Of a stretch of DNA of 64,000 nucleotides, positions 9,975 to 18,608 are shown piece by piece. Below the pieces are notes generated by a model, which was given only the letters and a program-made list of their open reading frames with translations, was not told the origin of the DNA and ran no database searches. Position numbers and translations under genes: made by a program. Each line of letters begins with the position of its first letter. Within the stretch, counting starts at the first letter, position 1. The stretch is from Alphaproteobacteria bacterium (lineage in GTDB: Bacteria > Pseudomonadota > Alphaproteobacteria > Caulobacterales > Parvularculaceae): the NCBI GenBank assembly GCA_016125455.1, contig WGLS01000004.1:62001-126000 (forward strand), written 5' to 3'.

Positions 9975-11341
9975 CCCTCTTTGTCCTCACCGCCCCAAAG
10001 CCGTTTCCACCAGGAAGACTTTTCCTCCGGCCCCGGTTCGGTCGACTGGCCGTCCGTTTCCATCCTGTTGCGAATATCGTCGATCGACCAGCCGGTCAGA
10101 CGAGCAAGGGTCTGGGCTTCTTCGTCAAATCTGATTGGCAGTCCGGCACGGTAATCCTCCCCGGCTTTGCATTCCGCGTTGCCCTGGTATGGGTGCCTGA
10201 TGACATAGCGCCCCTGGAAATTCGACCGGTCGCCAGTCTGCTTGAAAATCAGATCTTCGGGAAAATGCTCGCGGTCATAGGAAACATGCAGACGCGTGAC
10301 GAATACGTCGGGCGCGGCCGTCGGCCGCACGCGGCTTTCCTGACTGCCATCAGTCCAGTACACGCCGAGTTCGCGCAATTCCTCTGAGGAAAGAGGATCA
10401 GCAGCGCAGGGGTCGCACCAGGCCATGTCCCAGGCATACTCAAGAAAGACCGCTTGTTCGTTCTCCTTCCGTGTTTGCTCTTCGAACATCGCCTTGTAAA
10501 AGTCGCCGAACTCCCCTTTCACATAGCGTGGAACGTCCTGCCCAGTTGGCAGTTTTACAGTGCGGTAATTCGCGGCCTCGACCCGGCCATTGCGGGTCAA
10601 CGTGAATACGAACAACTCCTGCTTTCCATCTGCGTTCGCCATCCCGAGCCGGATCGGCAGCATGAATTTGCGCGTCTCAAAGGCCATTTGGAGCGGCCGG
10701 AGGTATGTTCGGCCGGTCTTGGCCTGCTCTTCGAGGTTTACCTTGGCGATAAAAAACTTCGTGCCTTGCTTGATATAGCTGGCAAGCGTTTTCTCCGCAC
10801 CAGTCGGAATCTGATACCCGTTCTCGGTAAGATACGTTGATAGGCCATCAGACTGATCGGCGGACAGAATCTGAATATCGTATTCTCCGACTGTGTATTC
10901 GGCTTCAATGGTGACGCCAAGGCTCTTGGCTCTCTGTTGCATAGGCGCCGCTGCGTCCATGCTTGTCGCTTGCGCCATTCGTTCCATCATGATGACAGGC
11001 CGACACGGGTCTTCATCGAAGTACTCGACCAGACGCGGCGCGGTGTAGGCGTCAAGGTGATCAACAATTGCATTTTCCGTGACGTGAATCTGGTCGCGCT
11101 CGAGAACGGTCGGCACCGGAACGACCATTGCAAAGTCCTCAAGCGGCCCTTCATAGTCGCTCGCCATCGTGATGACCGTCCGGTCGCCGTCTCGCATCAA
11201 GACTACCTTCGAAGCCTTGTTGAACAGCTTTGTGTCCGCTTTCGCGACATAGAATCCGCAGAACGCGACGGCGCCGCCTGTGGTGATGAGGGCCGTTCCG
11301 GCGGCGAGCGCAGCAATCAGGCGTTTCTTTGCGGAATTCAT
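9971..11341 (-). CDS. DUF2330 family exported/membrane-anchored protein
   Basis: A 456-residue protein with an N-terminal signal or anchor segment (LIAALAAGTALITTGGAVAF) followed at once by the family-typical CGFYVAKADTKLFNKASKVV. The DUF2330 pattern continues with VVLMRDGDRTVITMASDYEG and FAMVVPVPTV. Several cysteines stand out, including CDPC in the middle and single Cys near DEDPC and NAECKAG, as expected for an extracytoplasmic domain. The C-terminus is charged (SSWWKRLWGGEDKEG). Its function is unknown. It starts 14 bases after the RnfD-like gene with a good Shine-Dalgarno (GGAG, 7 bases), so the two form an operon. The family call is from remembered motifs. Confidence 0.8.
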   Translation of the reverse strand: MNSAKKRLIAALAAGTALITTGGAVAFCGFYVAKADTKLFNKASKVVLMRDGDRTVITMASDYEGPLEDFAMVVPVPTVLERDQIHVTENAIVDHLDAYTAPRLVEYFDEDPCRPVIMMERMAQATSMDAAAPMQQRAKSLGVTIEAEYTVGEYDIQILSADQSDGLSTYLTENGYQIPTGAEKTLASYIKQGTKFFIAKVNLEEQAKTGRTYLRPLQMAFETRKFMLPIRLGMANADGKQELFVFTLTRNGRVEAANYRTVKLPTGQDVPRYVKGEFGDFYKAMFEEQTRKENEQAVFLEYAWDMAWCDPCAADPLSSEELRELGVYWTDGSQESRVRPTAAPDVFVTRLHVSYDREHFPEDLIFKQTGDRSNFQGRYVIRHPYQGNAECKAGEDYRAGLPIRFDEEAQTLARLTGWSIDDIRNRMETDGQSTEPGPEEKSSWWKRLWGGEDKEG

Positions 11342-11355
11342 CGGGAAGCTCCTTG

Positions 11356-12258
11356 TTAGTTGGGCTTTTGCGCTGCGCGGCAGGCGTCAAGCGGCCATTG
11401 GTAATTCTTCGCCGGCTCGAAGGCTTCAATCAGTGGTCGGACGAGGCATGCGGCGGCGAGCGCATAGAAGATGCCGTCGACGATAAAGAAATTGAACGTC
11501 AGCACGTGCGCGAGAACAGCGACAAGCACTGAAAAAAGCGCACGGGACCAGCGACCGTTCGGCGTCGTCATTGGATCGGTGATCATGAAAAATGCAAACA
11601 GGACGAAAGCCCCGTTTTGCAAGCGATGGAATGGAATGGTGAGCGGGTCGCCAAGATAGAGCGCGCGGGCGCAGGCGAGGCCGGCAAACGTCAGGAAAAA
11701 GACAAGCGCTGCGTCCGTCCGCGCGGCCCGCGCCGTCACAAGAAAGCCTGCGCCTGCGAGGGCAACGGCCAGCAGAAACGCTGAACCCCATTGCCCGGGA
11801 CTCGACCATGCCACGCCCGGCAGAGCTGTCGCGCCAAGCAGCAGCATCGCGACGACGCCGGCGTTTGCGGGATTGAAGATATGTCGGTCGCCCCAGCGAA
11901 AGGCGAATTTTGAGCCGACGCCGATTGCGCCAGCGAGCGCCATGGCCCACGGCGCATCGGCGCGCAACAGAAGGCAAAGGGACAGCGTTGTGATCAGTGG
12001 ACTGAGTAGCCTTGCCCGCGTTGCGATCATTGCTGACCCGATTGCCTGTGCCACGAATGCGCCTGCCGCCGCCGCCGCGGCGTTCACGGCCGTTTGGTTG
12101 AGGAGGCCGCTCGCCATGCCATAAATGAGGAGCGCGCCGAGGGAGAAGATCTGGAGATACCGCGGGTCAATTCGGCGCCAGGTGCGGCGAATTCCCGCGA
12201 CAACCGGCGCTCCGCCGGGTGGGCGTGTTTCGAGAGGCGTGGCGGTGATGCTTGTCAT
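11356..12258 (-). CDS. RnfD/NqrB-like integral membrane protein
   Basis: A 300-residue hydrophobic protein with about eight to ten membrane helices resembling the RnfD/NqrB subunit of ion-pumping NADH/ferredoxin oxidoreductases. The family-type motifs IFNPANAGVVAML and FMITDPMTTP are present. I do not see the SGAT/STGAT-type threonine motif to which FMN is covalently attached in NqrB and RnfD, and no rnfABCGE or apbE gene is nearby. It is therefore a stand-alone homologue, not a classical Rnf subunit. Start 12258 (GAAGAG upstream) is preferred; the frame is open to 12450. It is upstream partner of the DUF2330 gene in a two-gene operon. Confidence 0.8.
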   Translation of the reverse strand: MTSITATPLETRPPGGAPVVAGIRRTWRRIDPRYLQIFSLGALLIYGMASGLLNQTAVNAAAAAAGAFVAQAIGSAMIATRARLLSPLITTLSLCLLLRADAPWAMALAGAIGVGSKFAFRWGDRHIFNPANAGVVAMLLLGATALPGVAWSSPGQWGSAFLLAVALAGAGFLVTARAARTDAALVFFLTFAGLACARALYLGDPLTIPFHRLQNGAFVLFAFFMITDPMTTPNGRWSRALFSVLVAVLAHVLTFNFFIVDGIFYALAAACLVRPLIEAFEPAKNYQWPLDACRAAQKPN

Positions 12259-12811
12259 GGCGCTCTTCAGCCGAGGGCTGCGAGCCGTGATTGTCGGAAG
12301 CGGCCCGGATTTCATCGAGAAGTTGGTTTTCAACGGTAAAGTAGGCTGCAAGATGGCGCCGTCGCGACAATGCAAAGACCTGGACAGCGCCGCATGGCGT
12401 TTGAAAGCCCGTAGGTTCGCCCTCAGCCTATTTGCATGGCAGGCGCCCATAGGCGCTGGAAAGCCCTTTGACCTGCCCCATACTAGGCCCCGTCGCCAAT
12501 TGGCGCGCTCAGGGAACTGGCATTCGGGAGCGACAAGCGGTTTCCCGCCGGTATCTTTCTAGGTCGTGGCTGGAATTCAGTCGGCGGCCCAACGCAAAAG
12601 CATCGGGGAACCGGACGCCATGTCGTGAAATGAGACCGGTCAGCGATTGTCGCGATGGCGGCGGTCCTCACGGAGCTCCCCATGTCGAGAAATAGGCGGA
12701 TCTCCTTCGACGCGGGTAGGGCCGACGCCGAGGCAATGTCAGGGTTGCTTGTAGCAACCAGTCTTGAGGCAAGCGCTACTGACAGCCCGCCGCGTGGTCA
12801 CGGCGTTGAAA
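12259..12811. other. Gene-free 553-base stretch with possible structured RNA
   Basis: No open frame here has protein-like composition with a start signal. The segment between the uvrC stop and the RnfD-like start would be the leader of the RnfD-like operon. A nested set of complementary pieces lies in the middle: GCGCC 12387-12391 with GGCGC 12502-12506, GCCTA 12426-12430 with TAGGC 12484-12488, ATGGCAGG 12436-12443 with CCTG(CC)CCAT 12472-12481, and an inner GCGCC/GGCGC hairpin near 12443-12456. GC-rich DNA makes such pairs fairly often, so this is only suggestive. No known riboswitch or tmRNA, RNase P or SRP RNA signature was found. Confidence 0.3.
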
Positions 12812-14731
12812 TCACCCATGGAAATAGTCATAGATACGCTGCGCCAACGCCTCTGAGACACCATCGACTGCGGCAAGGTCCTGCGCCTTGGCTCGCGCAA
12901 CGGCTTTTGCCGACCCGAAATGATGCAACAGCGCTCTCTTTCGCGCGGCGCCAACGCCAGGGATGTCATCCAGCGGGTTGGCGGCGATCGCCTTTTTGCG
13001 CTTCGCCCGATGGGCGCCAATCGCAAACCGGTGCGCTTCATCGCGGAGCCGTTGAATGAAAAACAAGGCGGGGTCGTTGGGCGCGAGGACGAAAGGTTGC
13101 CGGCCGGGCATGACGACTTGTTCGCCGACGGCGCCCATGGTCCGATCGACCCGCTTGCCGCCCTTGCCGTCTTCGCGGCGTCCTTTCGCAACGGCCATAA
13201 AGCGAATCCCATCTGTATCAGGATCAATGCCCGCCTCCGCGGCGACGTCCAGCGCCGCCGACAGTTGTCCTTTGCCGCCGTCAAGGATAATGAGGTCCGG
13301 CCGCGCCGCCGCGTCGTCCGATTGCTGCAGACGGGCCAGGCGACGCCGCAATACTTCACGCATCATCCCAAAATCGTCGCCCGGCGCGATATCAGTCGAT
13401 CTGATATTGAATTTTCTATACTGACTTTTTTCAAGTCCCTCCGGCCCCGCGACGACCATTGCGCCAATGGCATTGGCGCCTGAAATATGCGAGTTGTCGT
13501 ATACCTCTATTCGACCAGGCGGCGCGTGCATCCCAAGGACTTCGGCCAGGCGCCTGAGATTTCTTGCCTGTGTTGCGCTCTCCGACATTCGGCGGGCAAG
13601 GGCTTCGCGAGCGTTCAACGAGGCTGCGTCGACAATATCCTTCTTGGGACCCCGTTCCGGCGTGCGAATCTCGACCTTGCGCGATGCTTTCAGGGTCAAT
13701 GCCTCGGCGAGCAGGTCGCATTGCGCTGGCGGGTCGCTTGCAAGGATTAGCCGAGGCACATCCCGGCCGTCATAAAATTGCGCCATGAACGCTCCAAGAA
13801 TAACGTCGACTTCGTCGTCGCGGTCGTGCCTTGGAAAATAGGCGTGATTTCCCCAGTTCTGGCCGACGCGAAAAAAGAAGACCTGGACGCACGCCTGCCC
13901 ACCATCCTTGTGAATGGCAAATATGTCCGCTTCTGGAAGGTCGTCGGCATTGATGTCCTGGCTTCCCTGAATATAGGTCAGGGCGCGAATCCGATCCCTC
14001 AAGCCGGCGGCGCGCTCGAAATCGAGCCCCGCCGCCGCCATCTCCATCTCTTTCGACAGCGCCTTCTGGACGCCGCCATCGCCGGCAAGAAAAGCGCGCG
14101 CTTCCGCGACGAGTTCGCCATACTGGGCGGGCGATACGAGGCCAACGCAGGGCGCAGCGCAGCGCTTGATCTGATGCAGAAGGCAAGGGCGGGTCCTTGC
14201 GTCGTAAACGCTGTCCGAGCAACTTCTCAGCAGGAAGGCCTTCTGCAAAGTGTTCAGTGTACGGTTCACGGCTCCCGCCGAAGCAAACGGCCCGAAATAG
14301 TCTCCTTTGCGTTTCCGTGCGCCACGGTGCTTGAGAACCTGGGGCGCGTCGTGATCGGATGCGATCAGGATGTATGGGAACGATTTGTCGTCACGGAGAA
14401 TGACGTTGTACCGTGGCTTGAGTTTCTTGATCAGGTTCGCTTCAAGCAGCAGGGCTTCGGTTTCCGTTGAGGTAACCACGAACTCCATCTCGCGCGTCTC
14501 CGCGATCATTCGCATGATGCGGTTGGAGTGGCCACGGCCCTGAGCGTAGCTCGACACCCGGTTCCTGAGGTTCTTGGCTTTCCCCACGTAGAGGACGACG
14601 CCGTCGCCGTCCATCATTCGGTACACGCCCGGCTTGCCGGGCAGCCGCTTGACGTGGTCGGCGATCAGATCCGACCCCTCCAATACGGTCGTCGCCGGCT
14701 GATCCGACAGGCTTGAATCAATATCGCTCAT
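12812..14731 (-). CDS. uvrC: Excinuclease ABC subunit C
   Basis: UvrC makes the 3' and 5' incisions flanking bulky DNA lesions after recruitment by UvrB. The 639-residue product has the GIY-YIG-type nuclease domain (about 30-110; [20 protein letters not shown]), the UVR helix pair (about 215-250; [14 protein letters not shown]), the RNase H-like endonuclease domain with [10 protein letters not shown] and [11 protein letters not shown], and C-terminal helix-hairpin-helix motifs ([20 protein letters not shown]). The Cys cluster of many UvrCs is visible as [18 protein letters not shown] 14731 fits the family start. It is transcribed divergently from the DUF3592 gene. Confidence 0.97.
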   Translation of the reverse strand: MSDIDSSLSDQPATTVLEGSDLIADHVKRLPGKPGVYRMMDGDGVVLYVGKAKNLRNRVSSYAQGRGHSNRIMRMIAETREMEFVVTSTETEALLLEANLIKKLKPRYNVILRDDKSFPYILIASDHDAPQVLKHRGARKRKGDYFGPFASAGAVNRTLNTLQKAFLLRSCSDSVYDARTRPCLLHQIKRCAAPCVGLVSPAQYGELVAEARAFLAGDGGVQKALSKEMEMAAAGLDFERAAGLRDRIRALTYIQGSQDINADDLPEADIFAIHKDGGQACVQVFFFRVGQNWGNHAYFPRHDRDDEVDVILGAFMAQFYDGRDVPRLILASDPPAQCDLLAEALTLKASRKVEIRTPERGPKKDIVDAASLNAREALARRMSESATQARNLRRLAEVLGMHAPPGRIEVYDNSHISGANAIGAMVVAGPEGLEKSQYRKFNIRSTDIAPGDDFGMMREVLRRRLARLQQSDDAAARPDLIILDGGKGQLSAALDVAAEAGIDPDTDGIRFMAVAKGRREDGKGGKRVDRTMGAVGEQVVMPGRQPFVLAPNDPALFFIQRLRDEAHRFAIGAHRAKRKKAIAANPLDDIPGVGAARKRALLHHFGSAKAVARAKAQDLAAVDGVSEALAQRIYDYFHG

Positions 14732-14908
14732 ACAGTTGGCGTTATCGCAAATCGCATGGAGGATTAAGGCGCACTGCTTAGGATCATCGCGAGTCTAGCG
14801 TGCGACGCCGCCCCGCCATACAATTGAAACGGCTATTGGGCCACACGCGTACGCTCCTGTAGGGCGTCCGCGGCGGCCAGATGGGCCGACGCTCTAAATG
14901 GGTCAGGA

Positions 14909-15445
14909 ATGACGGAGCAACAAACTGCGCGCCTGCCGACGCGATCCGCGCCGCATGTATTCGGCGCCGCCATGTTGTTCGGGCTGATTGCCCTCGTCGG
15001 CATTTATGCCGCTTACGCGGCGGTGAAGGATTTCGCTTATGCCCGCGCCAGCGGCCGGTGGCCAACGGCTGAAGGGGTGGTCCTCAGCTCGCCCAATGGA
15101 GGCAAACTGCTGCGCTTCGCCTATCACCACGACGGCGTGAGCTATGAAGGCGATCGTATCGCTTTCCGTACGCGCGGCTATATTGGCTCGCCGCCGCCGC
15201 GTTCGCCCGGTTCTCAGGTGGCGGTCTATTTCAGGCCTGATGATCCAGCAATCGCTGTGCTTGTACCAGGCGGTTCAGGCCGGCGTTTCGCAATATGGCT
15301 GGCGCTGGCTGGGGCGGCCGTGTTCGTTGGCGTGGCAGGCCTGACTCGCGCAATGATGGCCCTCGACTTTCCAGACGTCGTCGCTCGGCCGCCACGCGGC
15401 GCCGGGGCTGGGACGAACGGCGCCACCTCAAATGCGTCGCCTTAA
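14909..15445 (+). CDS. DUF3592 membrane protein
   Basis: A 178-residue protein with two membrane helices, at about residues 20-40 (FGAAMLFGLIALVGIYAAY) and 128-148 (LALAGAAVFVGVAGLT). Between them is a soluble beta-rich domain with the DUF3592 pattern: WPTAEGVVLSS, a FAYHHDGVSYEG strand pair and VAVYFRPDDPAIAVL. The function of the family is unknown; such proteins sit in the cytoplasmic membrane. The last base of its stop codon overlaps the convergent PTPS-like gene through a shared TTAA. Start ATG 14909 has a weak CAGGA immediately before it, so the exact start is less certain. Confidence 0.8.
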   Translation: MTEQQTARLPTRSAPHVFGAAMLFGLIALVGIYAAYAAVKDFAYARASGRWPTAEGVVLSSPNGGKLLRFAYHHDGVSYEGDRIAFRTRGYIGSPPPRSPGSQVAVYFRPDDPAIAVLVPGGSGRRFAIWLALAGAAVFVGVAGLTRAMMALDFPDVVARPPRGAGAGTNGATSNASP

Positions 15446-15843
15446 ACGATAGCGCCTCCGGGTTCGAATGCGGCCATTTCCGCCAGTGTCGGCCGTTCCA
15501 CCTCGACGCGTTTGATTGCTGGAAGATCCTTTTCCAGGCGTAGGAAAATCCATTCTGCGAGGCGTTCCAGCGTTGGCCGTTCGAGGCCCTCGACTTCATT
15601 CAGGAGCCGATGATCAAGTTCTCCCTTGGCGGCATCACACGCGCCGCGAACTCGCGCGAAGTCCTCCACCCAGCCCGACTCGCCAAGCGCCTCCACCCGA
15701 AGGATGACAGTGGCGGTGAATGAATGACCGTGGACGCGGGCATAGCGATGGGGCCCCTGTCCACTGGTCGGCGATTTGTGCGTGACGTTCGCCGCAAGCT
15801 CATGCGCTGCATCGAAATTGAATTTAATACGCTGCTCGAACAT
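15442..15843 (-). CDS. 6-pyruvoyltetrahydropterin synthase/QueD family protein lacking the catalytic Cys
   Basis: A 133-residue member of the PTPS/QueD superfamily, whose members act on 7,8-dihydroneopterin triphosphate. Zinc ligands are in place: His14 (FDAAHEL) and His38/His40 (ARVHGHSF). The catalytic pair Asp77-His78 is in GELDHRLL. In QueD the motif is C-x3-HGH; here the Cys position is Tyr34 (YARVHGH), so canonical queuosine chemistry is doubtful. PTPS-III enzymes of folate synthesis have Glu near this position instead. The gene follows folB by 6 bases in the order folM-like, folB, this gene, which argues for pterin/folate work, not queuosine. Substrate and product remain open. Confidence 0.85.
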   Translation of the reverse strand: MFEQRIKFNFDAAHELAANVTHKSPTSGQGPHRYARVHGHSFTATVILRVEALGESGWVEDFARVRGACDAAKGELDHRLLNEVEGLERPTLERLAEWIFLRLEKDLPAIKRVEVERPTLAEMAAFEPGGAIV

Positions 15844-15849
15844 ATCGGC

Positions 15850-16269
15850 CTAATAGACTGATTTCTTTTCTCTTCTGATTTCAACGCCGACGCCGTCGGC
15901 TGCTGGCACAGCCGAGGGCTTTTCGACGCGGACAGTTACGGCGATCGCCAAAGGATGCTCGAGGATGGACGTCGCAATCCGCTCGGCGAGCGTCTCGACG
16001 AGCTTGATGTGGCCCGCCGCAAGAAGGCTCCTCACGTTTCGATGCACCCGGTCGTAGCAGAGCACTCCGCCAAGATCGTCATTCACTGGCGCGGCCGGCG
16101 AAATCACGTCGATTGCTATGTCTATGACGATTGGTTGCCGTCGCTGGGCTTCAAACTCATAGGCGCCAATCCAGGCATCGAGGCGAAGCCCTCGAAGAAA
16201 GACTGTACGCCGGGTCTCAAGAGCGGTTTGCGAATCCGAGATCCCCGGCTGTGTGGCCTTCGTGAGCAT
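15850..16269 (-). CDS. folB: Dihydroneopterin aldolase (or epimerase)
   Basis: FolB cleaves 7,8-dihydroneopterin to 6-hydroxymethyl-dihydropterin and glycolaldehyde in folate synthesis, and some homologues epimerise it to dihydromonapterin. The 139-residue protein has the conserved IGAYEFEAQRRQP (catalytic Glu region), LCYDRVHRNVR and HIKLVETLAERIA with the catalytic Lys. An N-terminal extension of about 20 residues precedes the core. It lies between a FolM-like reductase and the PTPS-like gene, all on the minus strand, suggesting a pterin operon. Confidence 0.92.
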   Translation of the reverse strand: MLTKATQPGISDSQTALETRRTVFLRGLRLDAWIGAYEFEAQRRQPIVIDIAIDVISPAAPVNDDLGGVLCYDRVHRNVRSLLAAGHIKLVETLAERIATSILEHPLAIAVTVRVEKPSAVPAADGVGVEIRREKKSVY

Positions 16270-16386
16270 CGAGGCGCCTGTCGTGGTTACTTGAGGGGCC
16301 AGCGAAACGTCTGGAGCGCCGGACTTCGGTTGAGGTACTCGGTCGCGCCGACAAAACCAAGCACGAACAGACGCCTTCAGGACTGG

Positions 16387-17184
16387 CTATTCATTGACGA
16401 GGACGTCAGGGGTCCGCCAGACGAGGTGCTGGCCGCCGTCGACGGCGATCATCTGGCCCGTCACGGACGGGGCGCCGACAAAGAACATCAATGCGTCGAC
16501 AATGTCCGCTGGTTTTGCGCCATGCCCCAGGATCGTGGCCTCGTTCTGTCGGCGCCAGTCGTCCTCTGACTGGCGTTTATTGCGCATCGTAGGCCCCGGG
16601 CCGATCGCGTTCACTCGTATGCCGGATGGTCCGAGAGCCTGGGCGAGCGTCTTGGTCACCGCCAAGAGCGCCGCCTTGGAAGCGGTATATGACAGGAACT
16701 GTGGCGTCAGTTTCAGGACCCTCTGATCGATCATGTTGACCACCAGGTTGTCGCGCCCGGCGACAGCCTGGGCAGCGAAATCCTGGGTCAGCTTCACCGG
16801 CGCCCTCAAATTCGTGTTGAGGTGCAGGTCCCAGCTGTCCTTTGTCATCGTTTCGATTTCGTCGGCCTCGAACGCAGAAGCCGAATTGACGAGTAAACTC
16901 AATGGTCCAACCGCCCCAACCGCCTTCGCGATCAGACCGGCCGTCGAAGCTTCGTCCGAAAGGTCCGCCTGGACCGGTTTGGCTGTCACGAGGCTGGTAG
17001 CGATTTCCGAAGCGACTCTCGCGGCCGCTGCTTCGGACGAACGATAGTGTACGGCAACATTGAATCCGGCTGCCCCGAGTGCCCGCGCCATCGCCTCGCC
17101 AAGGCGCGTGCCGGCACCCGTCACCAAAGCGGCGCGGCCGGAGTCCCGCCCGTCCGCAGCGGGTCGGACCGCGGATCTCGTCAC
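16387..17184 (-). CDS. FolM/pteridine-reductase-like short-chain dehydrogenase
   Basis: An NADP-dependent SDR of 265 residues. The glycine motif TGAGTRLGEAMA carries the Arg of the TGxxxRxG signature seen in pteridine reductases and FolM (dihydromonapterin reductase). NSASAF replaces the usual NNAG; the active-site Y-x3-K is in LSYTASKAALLAV; the C-terminus has VTGQMIAVDGGQHL. The adjacent folB and PTPS-like genes support a pterin substrate, such as dihydromonapterin or dihydrofolate. The GTG at 17184 forms a GTGA overlap with the stop of the upstream antiporter gene, so it is preferred over the open ATG at 17238. Confidence 0.8.
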   Translation of the reverse strand: MTRSAVRPAADGRDSGRAALVTGAGTRLGEAMARALGAAGFNVAVHYRSSEAAAARVASEIATSLVTAKPVQADLSDEASTAGLIAKAVGAVGPLSLLVNSASAFEADEIETMTKDSWDLHLNTNLRAPVKLTQDFAAQAVAGRDNLVVNMIDQRVLKLTPQFLSYTASKAALLAVTKTLAQALGPSGIRVNAIGPGPTMRNKRQSEDDWRRQNEATILGHGAKPADIVDALMFFVGAPSVTGQMIAVDGGQHLVWRTPDVLVNE

Positions 17185-18167
17185 AGGCCGCGCGCCGCAA
17201 GGATGGCGACAAAGCCAACGTATCCGAGCGCCATGCACAGGCCTGAAACCCGTCCGATATCCCGTTTCAGAAACACAAATCCGGCTAGCAAGACGGCAGT
17301 TGCAATCATCACCGGCAAATCGAACGACAGAGCGGATTGATCGAACGATGCGCCGCCGGCGAGGCCCGCGGCGCCGCCAACGGCCAACAGGTTAAAGATG
17401 TTCGACCCAACAATATTGCCGATTGCGACATCTGACTTCTTGTGCAGCGCGGCCGCCGCGACGGTGGCCAGCTCAGGCAGTGACGTTCCGAACGCCACAA
17501 GCGTAAGCCCTATTAGGGACTCCCTGACCCCGAGGGACGCTGCGATCGCGACGCCGTTCTCGACGAGGAGTTGCGCGCCGAAGGGAAGGCCAACGAGACC
17601 GAAAATCAGAAACAGCACTGTCCTAACCGATAGTCCGCCGCCGCCATACTCGGCCACATCGTCGATGATCGGATCTTCTCCGCCGGTCTTGGCCGCTCGC
17701 AGCCCGGCAAATGCGACAAACCCGATGATGCCGATGAACAGAGCAAGACCGCTTGCGGGCGTGATCGCGCGGTCGATAAAGGCAAATGCGCAAAACGCAG
17801 CCGTGGCCGCCAGCATGAACGCGGCGTTGCGCGGCAAGCCCGACACGTGGGCTGACATGGGGTAGATCAGCGCCGGCAGTCCGATCACCAGCAGCACGTT
17901 CGCAATGTTGGACCCGACAATGTTGCCAATCGCGATGCCGTCCTTGTCCTGCAACACGGCCTGGATCGCGACAACCAGCTCCGGCGCGGATGTGCCGAAC
18001 GCGACGATGGTCAGACCCACAAGCAAGGGCGGCACGTTGATTGCGGTCGCTAGCGCGACCGCGCCACGAACAAGAATGTCGCCCGAGACCAACAGAACCG
18101 CGAGCCCGACAGCAAGAAAGACGATGTCCTGAATCATCCGGTGTCCGGGACCCCCCTGATCGCTCAT
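17181..18167 (-). CDS. Calcium/sodium (CaCA family) antiporter
   Basis: An inner-membrane cation exchanger of the YrbG/CaxA type, about 328 residues with ten or more helices. The two inverted alpha repeats are plain: VAFGTSAPELVVA with IGNIVGSNIANVLL, and VAFGTSLPELATV with IGNIVGSNIFNLLA. The acidic residues in GTSxPEL bind the transported cation. A loop rich in acidic residues (GGEDPIIDDVAEYGG) separates the halves. Possible starts are 18191, 18167 and 18137; 18167 has AAGG nine bases upstream and is chosen tentatively. It is translationally coupled (GTGA) to the FolM-like SDR. Confidence 0.93.
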   Translation of the reverse strand: MSDQGGPGHRMIQDIVFLAVGLAVLLVSGDILVRGAVALATAINVPPLLVGLTIVAFGTSAPELVVAIQAVLQDKDGIAIGNIVGSNIANVLLVIGLPALIYPMSAHVSGLPRNAAFMLAATAAFCAFAFIDRAITPASGLALFIGIIGFVAFAGLRAAKTGGEDPIIDDVAEYGGGGLSVRTVLFLIFGLVGLPFGAQLLVENGVAIAASLGVRESLIGLTLVAFGTSLPELATVAAAALHKKSDVAIGNIVGSNIFNLLAVGGAAGLAGGASFDQSALSFDLPVMIATAVLLAGFVFLKRDIGRVSGLCMALGYVGFVAILAARGL

Positions 18168-18212
18168 GAAGTCAGGCCTTACCGGCGACATCGTGAGAAT
18201 TAATGTGCTGGA

Positions 18213-18238
18213 GCCCCATCACCTTGGAGAGATGGGGC
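18213..18238. other. Hairpin upstream of the antiporter gene
   Basis: GCCCCATC (18213-18220) pairs perfectly with GATGGGGC (18231-18238) around a ten-base loop. On the minus strand it lies between the stop of the small membrane protein (18285) and the antiporter start. It could terminate transcription of that small gene or sit in the antiporter leader; no clear T-run follows on either strand. Confidence 0.5.
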
Positions 18239-18284
18239 CTGACCGACCTCACGTCGATCTGTTTCGACGCCGCCAACCCTGAGG

Positions 18285-18365
18285 TTAGTCAATTCGACCC
18301 TTCTCAAAGAGATTCAGGAGGGCAAAAGCGAGGAAGAACAGGAAAATTAGAGCAAGAGCCGACAT
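18285..18365 (-). CDS. 26-residue single-span membrane protein
   Basis: A very short gene encoding a 26-residue peptide. Residues 2-19 form one uninterrupted hydrophobic helix (ALALIFLFFLAFALLNL), and the end is charged, FEKGRID, then TAA. The codons are unambiguous from ATG 18365, and a Shine-Dalgarno (GAGGGA) lies about nine bases upstream. The design (hydrophobic span, charged C-terminal tail) is that of small regulatory or subunit peptides in the inner membrane, and I recall similar short alphaproteobacterial peptides ending in N-L-x-E-x-G-R-x-D. The function is unknown. The antiporter gene follows on the same strand. Confidence 0.7.
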   Translation of the reverse strand: MSALALIFLFFLAFALLNLFEKGRID

Positions 18366-18608
18366 GTTTTGCGTTCCCTCATTGAACCACGCGCGACCGG
18401 GACATGCCATCGCGCGCTTCTTTTACGACGCGCCTGCAGAGCCCGTTCACCGGCCTATAGGGGAGGCCGCGGCGTCCGTCGACCGTTTCGCCGACAATGC
18501 GACAGTCGAATGGAATGAACGCAAGGCATGAATCCGGCGGCGTGCGTTAATCCCGCACTGACTTAATCCGGGTAAACAATGACACAAGGCCCCGGATGGA
18601 GAAGGGAC

